Below are positions 57,987 through 64,000 of a stretch of DNA of 64,000 nucleotides, in pieces. Source of the DNA: Mycocentrospora acerina (lineage: Eukaryota; Ascomycota; Dothideomycetes; Pleosporales). The position numbers and the translations under genes are program-made. The stretch lies in contig JAKUHH010000089.1 in NCBI GenBank assembly GCA_022701365.1, forward strand, positions 1-64,000. The letters run 5' to 3'. The notes below the pieces were generated by a model, which was not told the origin of the DNA, did no database searches, and saw only the letters and a program-made list of their open reading frames with translations. The stretch's first letter is position 1. The number at the start of each line of letters is the position of its first letter.

Positions 57987-59216
57987 TCACCGTTTTACTA
58001 TTGAGCCATCTGAGCAAATTGTACCCTCAGCAACAGGCTGTGAAACAACGCAATTCTGATCGCACAAGCCGAAATGATAGGGCCCAAAACACACAATTGC
58101 TCCAGCATCAGGGCAGGTGACACAAGTTGAAGAAGGAGATAGGCCAACCTCTACATTGTTAAATCCGTGAGATGGGGTCTGGTTAGTGACTATAACAGTT
58201 GCCCAGGATCGTGTCGATGTCATCTGTACAAGTACCTCAACACCTGAAGATGATGTTGGAATCCAATTTGGCCCTGAATTCCAAATGTACGCGATCGAGG
58301 TAGACAAAACAGATTTAGTAGAGGTATCAGAGATAGTAGAGATAGTAGAGGTAGTAGAGGTAGTAGAGGTAGTAGAGGTAGTAGAGGTTGTAAAGGTAGT
58401 AGAGGTAGAAGAGGTAGCAGATGGTATTTCGTGAAAGCGAGCTAATGTGCCATGTTGGATCGAGGAAGTCTCTGCAGCGTTTTCGAGACTAGTTTTCTCC
58501 TTCGTACCTGCATCCACTTTCGTCATGGATGCACATCCGGTACCAACCAGCGTCTGGTTAACTCTAGCAAACTCTCCTGTTACTACGGAGTCTCCAGGGT
58601 TCGGAAAAGCTAAGTCAAAGTCCTCAACAGTAGCGCAGGCTGTGTCAGGCAAATTGACGACAAACATATCAGGGAGCTTTTTCAGGAAGTTTCCGTCTTT
58701 GGCGGCACTGCTCACATTGATGGGCGCACAATTCATATACATCTCACGTGCACCAATCTTATTGAACCAGGTCCATGCAAAGGTGTATTGGCCACCGGGC
58801 ATGTCCTTAGGGAGTGTTATGTCAAATTTGGCTGCCCCATGACCATCAGGGTTAGCATCAAGGTTACCAGTGACATTGGAGGGACAACCACCAACGATAC
58901 TGTGAACCACCTTCCATTGACTGGCCTTTGTCGGCTGTAGGTCTTGCGTGATTGAAAATTGACATGATCCACCACCGTGAACAGCAGATCCTATGAAACT
59001 AACTACATATGGCTTGCCTGTCACCCACTGATTCATCTGTGTCAATTCATACACACCCTCTCGTTGCTTGCATGAATAGTCTGAGCCGGATACATCTAGC
59101 GGAGAGTTGTTGAGGGTCGCCTTTCCGTAGGGCACAGGACTTTCAAGAATCATGTGAGCAGCAGCTTGATAGCAAATTTGAAGTACCAATGTGAAGAAAG
59201 CGACGACATGTATCAT
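57987..59216 (-). CDS. Secreted lytic polysaccharide monooxygenase-like protein (AA11-type)
   Basis: An intact frame of 409 codons from ATG 59214-59216; the longer frame opens with GTG and is not used. A signal peptide of 20 residues (MIHVVAFFTLVLQICYQAAA) precedes His21, which would become the copper-binding N-terminal His. The second histidine is His80 in SAVHGGGSCQ, and the axial Tyr lies in FNKIGAREMYMNC. These are the histidine-brace residues of LPMOs, copper enzymes that oxidatively cleave chitin or cellulose outside the cell. The catalytic domain (21-175) resembles AA11. It is followed by a Ser/Thr linker with a TST repeat and a C-terminal Cys-rich module (CVTCPDAGAIVCFGPYHFGL...GTICSDGSIVKR) seen in related fungal proteins. 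The stop TGA overlaps a perfect GTGAGT donor, so an alternative C-terminal exon is possible. The best-preserved gene in the window. Confidence 0.82.
   Translation of the reverse strand: MIHVVAFFTLVLQICYQAAAHMILESPVPYGKATLNNSPLDVSGSDYSCKQREGVYELTQMNQWVTGKPYVVSFIGSAVHGGGSCQFSITQDLQPTKASQWKVVHSIVGGCPSNVTGNLDANPDGHGAAKFDITLPKDMPGGQYTFAWTWFNKIGAREMYMNCAPINVSSAAKDGNFLKKLPDMFVVNLPDTACATVEDFDLAFPNPGDSVVTGEFARVNQTLVGTGCASMTKVDAGTKEKTSLENAAETSSIQHGTLARFHEIPSATSSTSTTFTTSTTSTTSTTSTTSTISTISDTSTKSVLSTSIAYIWNSGPNWIPTSSSGVEVLVQMTSTRSWATVIVTNQTPSHGFNNVEVGLSPSSTCVTCPDAGAIVCFGPYHFGLCDQNCVVSQPVAEGTICSDGSIVKR
58313..58420. repeat. 9-bp minisatellite coding the Thr/Ser linker
   Basis: Tandem 9-bp units GTAGAGGTA (complement TACCTCTAC) encode repeated Thr-Ser-Thr in the LPMO linker. 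The perfect core lies near 58346-58390, so linker length probably varies between strains. Confidence 0.88.
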
Positions 59217-60397
59217 TGTCACTGAAAGGTTGAAGAATAATCCAAATTGTCATTTGAAGTTTTGGTGCCCTACCTAAAGCAAAGTACAAGTATTAGTTGC
59301 AAAAAGAAGTACAGGTGAATTAGAAAGCTAAAAGCTGACGACAAATATTGTTTCAAGTAATCGAATTCAATTCTTACATGGGTTCGGCTTGGAACCCATT
59401 AGAAGGTGCATAGGTCTCAGACCAACCTACACTCTAAGTAGCAGGCCATTTGAATGCTCTCGTCAGAATAGCGCACATCTCAAGCAAAAAGCGATTCTTT
59501 CACAATCGGTCGAAGTGATCACTTTCTTACGAATAGTCCATCGACAGGTGAAGAGAAAAGCCGTAATTAGAGTAGGACGCTGTACTTTGCTGACTTTCCT
59601 GATTAATTTGATATTATACTACCAAAGAGTAAACTACAACTTATTGTTTTTATTCAGTGAGAAGTGATCATCAATGAAAGAAGTTTGCTTCAATGATGTG
59701 TTTTGTAGAGATCTCAAGTTAGAACTTATTGTAATGCTCAAGGGGAAGTGGGTAATGGGCAAGTTAACGACATACAGTCCATGTCAATTTCGGTTTCTCA
59801 TTCAATGCCTTACAATTCGCTCAGTTGATCATGCTTCACATCTGATATTTTTGCTCCAACGCCAAATGAGGCTGAAATTATCGACCCTCAACACAGCTAC
59901 CGTTCACTTCCATTAGGAACCCCAATACCGTTGGTGGCAAACTTCTGTCTCACCATTTTCTGCAAGATGAGCCTTCTTTAGAAAATGCGTTGCGTGGGTT
60001 ACGGCTGGCTGCAACGTTTTTCTGCAAATAAACAGAAATCATTTATGGGTAGAGCCGCAAACGAATTTCGTGCTCGGTATGCTCTTACAAAGATTGTTAA
60101 CCAGCCAACCGCATCATGACGTTGTGAAGCGAGGCATGCTGTAGATGACAGCCAGTAATACAGCTGAAAATTAAAAAAAAGATAATTGATTTATAACAGT
60201 GACCATTGTTCAGGAATTCATGCTAGATTCAAAATATATTTAATTTCAGGAGATGGCATCGACGAGGTTCTAAGCCTTCTCGTTATGCTTAGGAGACCAG
60301 GTTTGCCCTGGACGTATTATCAACCGTAAATCTAGCCTCTCTTAATTCAAATCTCGCAATTCTTACGTCGTTCAAACATCTGTTCCACAAATGGTAA
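59217..60397. other. Intergenic
   Basis: Upstream region of the LPMO gene. The open frames at 59389-59667 and 59674-59916 show no recognisable domain. Confidence 0.5.
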
Positions 60398-60829
60398 ACG
60401 TGTTGGATAATCAAGGGAGAAAGGCAAGCGGGTGAGCCACCCTAAAACACAATTAGAACATGATCTTTTTGGACTGAACAACTTTAAGACTTCAATAGCT
60501 AGAAACTTCAAATAAAGGTCTAAAATAAACAAGAAGTAGGTAATGTATTCTACTAGTTTTCAAATTTTAACATTTAAATGGGTAAAGTTACTAAATTATT
60601 AGCCAGATATCCTGTCTTCCTTCTGCAATAGAATCTTAAATCCAGTTGTAGACCTTCTCTTTTCAAAGGATATTCATTAATGAAAGTTCAAAATTGCTGT
60701 AGTTTACTGTTATAGTGAGAAAGTGAAAGTTCTAAAACTACACTTGTTGTTACCCTTAAAAGTGCGCGTTTTGTATGAGTTTAAGGATAGCTCACTCACT
60801 TGCCTTTCTCAGTCGATTACCTAACACGT
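60398..60829. mobile_element. 432-bp pogo-related MITE
   Basis: Terminal inverted repeats of about 50 bp: left ACGTGTTGGATAATCAAGGG then AGAAAGGCAAGCGGGTGAGC; the right end is the complement of ACGTGTTAGGTAATCGACTG then AGAAAGGCAAGTGAGTGAGC. Both ends are flanked by TAA. CAAGYGRGTGAGC-CACCCT is shared with the termini of the 1,854-bp Fot1-like element, so the same transposase type probably mobilised it. No coding capacity. Confidence 0.8.
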
Positions 60830-61418
60830 TAACAATTATTCGCTGAACTTGATTTCAGCTATCGCGTAGGGAACAAGTCATGCAGCAAGCTGGTACTCTT
60901 TTAACTCTTTAGTGATCTTATTTATACCGGTTACTTATCATCTAGTGATTAATTGACATTTTTATCTAAATATAACGACCTAGGCGCTTGCCACCATCTT
61001 CACAAGTCCGAAGTGTAATTACTGTCCACGGCGGTCTCCATAAAGACGCCACACGCTTATTAGTTGCGGCATCAGCCGATGACTCAGTACTTACTTTCCT
61101 CCTCCATATTATAGGCAGTTTGCAAGCAGTAATACAGTCATCAGTTCTCCACTTTATAGTCCAATTCAATACTCTCCTCTCCTGCTCTCCTCATCTACTG
61201 CTAAATGATAGCATAAACGATGATAGTCCCGCCGTTAAGTCTTCACCATCACAGCAGTAATAAGCGTAAAATTCCAACACCCTTTTACTTTAATCTGGTG
61301 ATGGCAATTCTTGTTTTTTTTTCAGCTGTGCAATCGTTCTTAGCAGTTTGCTCGTCTTACTGATTAGCAGGGTACATGCTTAATGGTGGTGTGTAATTGA
61401 GACTTCATAGGATTTCGT
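60830..61418. other. Intergenic with one family-2 repeat
   Basis: Contains the repeat at 61020-61215. The plus frame 60988-61260 and minus frame 60966-61169 lie inside it and are not genes. Confidence 0.6.
61020..61215 (-). repeat. Family-2 dispersed repeat, - copy
   Basis: CACGGCGGTCTCCATAAAGA, CGCCACACGCTTATTAGTTG and the complement of ATAATATGGAGGAGGAAAGT, then the pyrimidine tract CTCTCCTCTCCTGCTCTCCT. Confidence 0.78.
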
Positions 61419-62160
61419 TTAGCTAGGCACACAACCTGACGAGACATCCTCAGAGAGATTTGACAGCAAGTATTCCAGATTTTTCGAAGAGCATCCTGCT
61501 TCAAAGCTCCTCTCCACAAGTGATTCGTAATGTCTTTGTTCTTGTTTCGAACGCCTTTTCCGTTTGCATCCTACAGGCAGCTGTAGCTGCTGCTCAAGTT
61601 TATCGTCTTGCAACTCTCCAATGGCGTCGTTGTGCTGAGATTTGAAGTGATCGTGCCCTTCAAATCGATCGAATTTTCTTTTTGAGCTAGCTGTAAGAGT
61701 CGTTAAGAGAGCTGTAGGCGTTTAGTCGAGGGGAGGATTTTGCTCATGGATTTCCCAAAGCTGTTCATTTTTGTGGTGAGAATTCAATCAGGGACCCGTT
61801 TTGTTAGCGTCTGTCAAATTCGAACTGTGCCTCTCGTCAGGACCAGTGACATGATGTTCTGTTAAACGATTCCTCTTAGGTCTTCTAGGGTCTTAAATTG
61901 TTTCCTTGCTGGTGATAATATGATCAGTGGCTTTTGCGACTTGACGTCGCTCACATAAATGACCCGTTTCGATTTGCAGTGTAAGATATGAAACGGGTAA
62001 TACTCAAGCTGAAAAGTCAAGAGATTCTGCATCGTAATTCACCACGACAGATGCTGGAAAGCCTGACTGCGGACTTTCCTCAGGTACTGCTTCAGATAGA
62101 GATGAAGATTGCGTTTGATCTCTTATCTTCATGTCCGCTTTTACAACTTTCTAATCTTGA
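61419..62160 (-). pseudogene. Basic, Ser/Gln-rich nuclear-type protein, decayed
   Basis: One minus-strand frame runs from about 62160 to the TAG/TGA region at 61419, interrupted by TAG near 62150, TGA near 62010, TAA near 61890, TGA near 61790 and TAA near 61722. All are explained by Gln or Arg codons hit by C>T. Text includes SSSLSEAVPEESPQSGFPAS, KRKFDRFEGHDHFKSQHNDA and KRKRRSKQEQRHYESLVERS, with two nuclear-localisation-like clusters. The last 64 codons are stop-free. The upstream limit is uncertain and I recognise no domain. In composition it resembles the C-terminus of the coiled-coil relic at 12.8-14.3 kb. Confidence 0.5.
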
Positions 62161-64000
62161 ATGAAAACACAGCTCTTCTTAGATCAAAAGACTACAATCT
62201 TCAAAGTTCACAAGACTTGCGTAGCTTCTATGCACAATTTGGCGAATAGCGAGATAGCGTTTAAGTAAATATTTCTAAACCTGGTTCGAAGGTCTCACCA
62301 GAGGAAGTTGACAAATGTCCAGTTTTGCTCTAAGATAAAGCCGCTTAACAGCAATCAAAACTCAAGGAAGTTAAAAGAGAGGTAAAGGCAAAGAGAGAAT
62401 CTACAAGCATGCAAGTTACTTGTCGCAAGTTTTACAGCAATGTCTTTGTTAAATTGATGTAAGGTTTTACAAAGAGGGTATCATTCATATAAAAATTATC
62501 TTTCCTATGTTTAATTTTACTTAGAGAATCAAATGTCACTGAATGCAAGGATCACAAGGGATTGTCACAGCAATCCTGGCTGACGTGGTCATCAAGATTG
62601 AGGCAGCAAGAAGAGTTCCATTGTGCACGACCTCATCAAAGCACCAAGAGGTATCTCTGTAAGTGAATTAATCCTATTTTAAGTGAACCAAGTCACTGAA
62701 ATATTAAGAATTATGCTTAAGAAAACATCAAGAAGTTTCCCGACAACGTTATCCTGGTGTGATTAGCTTCTCGAAATACCACGGTGCACTCACATCTAGT
62801 ACGATGAACGGTTTGATGCGCAAGTCAGGGGAGTCTCTAAGCGCTCCGCGGCTATGTAGAACGTGCCCAGATGGCAGATCAGCTGAAGAGATCCTTCGAT
62901 CAATTTGATTAGTCACGAAATTAAGTCAAGCTGCAACGAAAAGTGTTGAGCAGCTAGCTTCGCATTAGCTTGAATTCGCGATTTGATTGGCCGGAGTGAT
63001 CAGCACGGTGCTCTTTGTAAGCCACATTTCGACGCACGATCTCAACAATCCGGAGTTCGCTAATTAAAGACAAGGTATTTGACCGCACCAGACTATAAAC
63101 AGATGATTTTTTGAGTCGAGCTGAAGTTAGTGTTAATTATTCGTCACATCCGGAACGTCAGAAACGTCTGCTGCGTCTGCTACGTCTGCTACGTCCGGGA
63201 CGTTCCGGACATTGCTTACCCCCAATTTTCAGCACCTGCCTGCAGAAGCTAGCAAGATTTGCTTCTGATCTGATTGATGTCATAGCTGGGCGCGTAGCTC
63301 AATCTCAAATCGGCCTTCCAGATAGTTGCGTCACGCATCGCAGCGTGAGGAGCCCTGAATCCTCTGAGGAACAATGCGCAGGATGCACAACTCTCAGTCT
63401 ATCAGTGCAAGTTATTCAACGTTCAAGATCAGTATATTATGCCTGCCTGGTGATGAAAACAGCAAGGGGCTCGAATCGCGCGCATGTCTTGATTGAGTTG
63501 CTCGCGTGTTAAGTCTTTCAACAGCACATACAGCTTGACCTTCTCATCTTCTCTACAAATATTAGCATGACAAATGGTATATATTCGTCCAAAATGTACT
63601 CAAAGTTAGGTTAATGATGTCCGCATTCGTCTTGTGACAGTCGACAACACGTGAATTTTGGATGAGAAAATGGCAAAATAAATAAAAATTGGTGCTGAGT
63701 AAGTCTTTCAATGTTGGCTTTAAGATCGTTAGGCCTGCTCAGAATTCCCAAGACGTAAATTGACGTGAAAATAAGATTAATAGTTACCCATCATTGCGCT
63801 AATAATGTTATTTACTTGGAAAAGTATCAAAATTAGAACTTTTCTTTGGCATGTAATTTGCTATCTTTAAATAGGTATTCCTTTTCTTCCTTTTCTTAGT
63901 CCTGTAGCTATAATTAAGCTTGCTGGCATATCAAAGACTTTAATAAGATGAAATAGATTAGACACCAACACTTCAATGGATCGAAAGTCAGTATTGCAAA
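62161..64000. other. Intergenic to window end
   Basis: The frame 63111-63512 starts with TTG and is not convincing. Positions 63158-63200 hold an imperfect 9-bp repeat (CGTCTGCTG/CGTCTGCTA). Nothing else was seen. Confidence 0.45.

Noticed and set aside
58186..58842. Plus-strand ORFs opposite the LPMO gene
   Set aside because: Shadows of the coding strand, made of the complement of the Thr/Ser repeat.
63111..63512. 133-codon ORF near the window end
   Set aside because: It starts with TTG, contains a simple repeat and has no recognisable domain.

Overview
The window looks like a repeat-rich, gene-poor accessory segment of a filamentous ascomycete genome (Pezizomycotina; Dothideomycetes is my guess, from the Fot1/pogo element type and the gene families). 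The evidence is short GT..AG introns of about 50-70 bp, fungal gene families (RING-like/patatin proteins, PKS-NRPS, CAX exchanger, ferritin-like secreted protein, LPMO), Fot1/pogo and Ty3/gypsy elements, and pervasive decay in which stops are explained by CAA/CAG>TAA/TAG, CGA>TGA and TGG>TAG/TGA. That C>T/G>A pattern fits repeat-induced point mutation (RIP).

Layout. 1-762 is the end of a large inverted-repeat DNA transposon (copy C). 0.8-30 kb is a graveyard of single genes and small elements: a patatin-like gene (2.3-5.4 kb), a pogo transposase (5.6-7.4), the C-A part of a PKS-NRPS (8.3-9.9), a coiled-coil protein (12.8-14.3), a complete 1,854-bp Fot1-like element with TA duplication (15.0-16.9), a PAM2-motif gene (19.5-20.5), a small intact gene with an internal 50-residue duplication (22.2-22.8), a decayed Ca2+/H+ exchanger (24.6-25.9) and an F-box-like gene (27.4-28.3). 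29.9-48.5 kb is a nest: two copies (A and B) of the same 5.72-kb transposon inserted in opposite orientation 21 bp apart, each with its own 8-bp target duplication, and a 7,154-bp Ty3/gypsy element inside copy A with a 5-bp duplication. 48.5-64 kb returns to sparse genes: a coiled-coil/NLS protein (51.4-52.4), a ferritin-like secreted protein broken by one nonsense codon (53.7-55.3), an intact secreted LPMO-like protein (58.0-59.2), a 432-bp MITE (60.4-60.8) and a decayed basic protein (61.4-62.2). Two CCAAT-containing short repeat families are scattered outside the nest.

The most unusual structure is in the 5.72-kb transposon. Its degraded gene is split by at least 14 candidate introns of 43-70 bp, and most of these are built from the same motif: two or three AACRYGTT-like palindromes spaced exactly 11 bp apart. 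This looks like a family of introner-like introns inside a mobile element. The gypsy element also carries an apparent cysteine-rich, intron-containing gene antisense to gag-pol. Apart from the LPMO, the coiled-coil protein and two small genes, nothing here looks functional. I saw no rRNA, tRNA or CRISPR.
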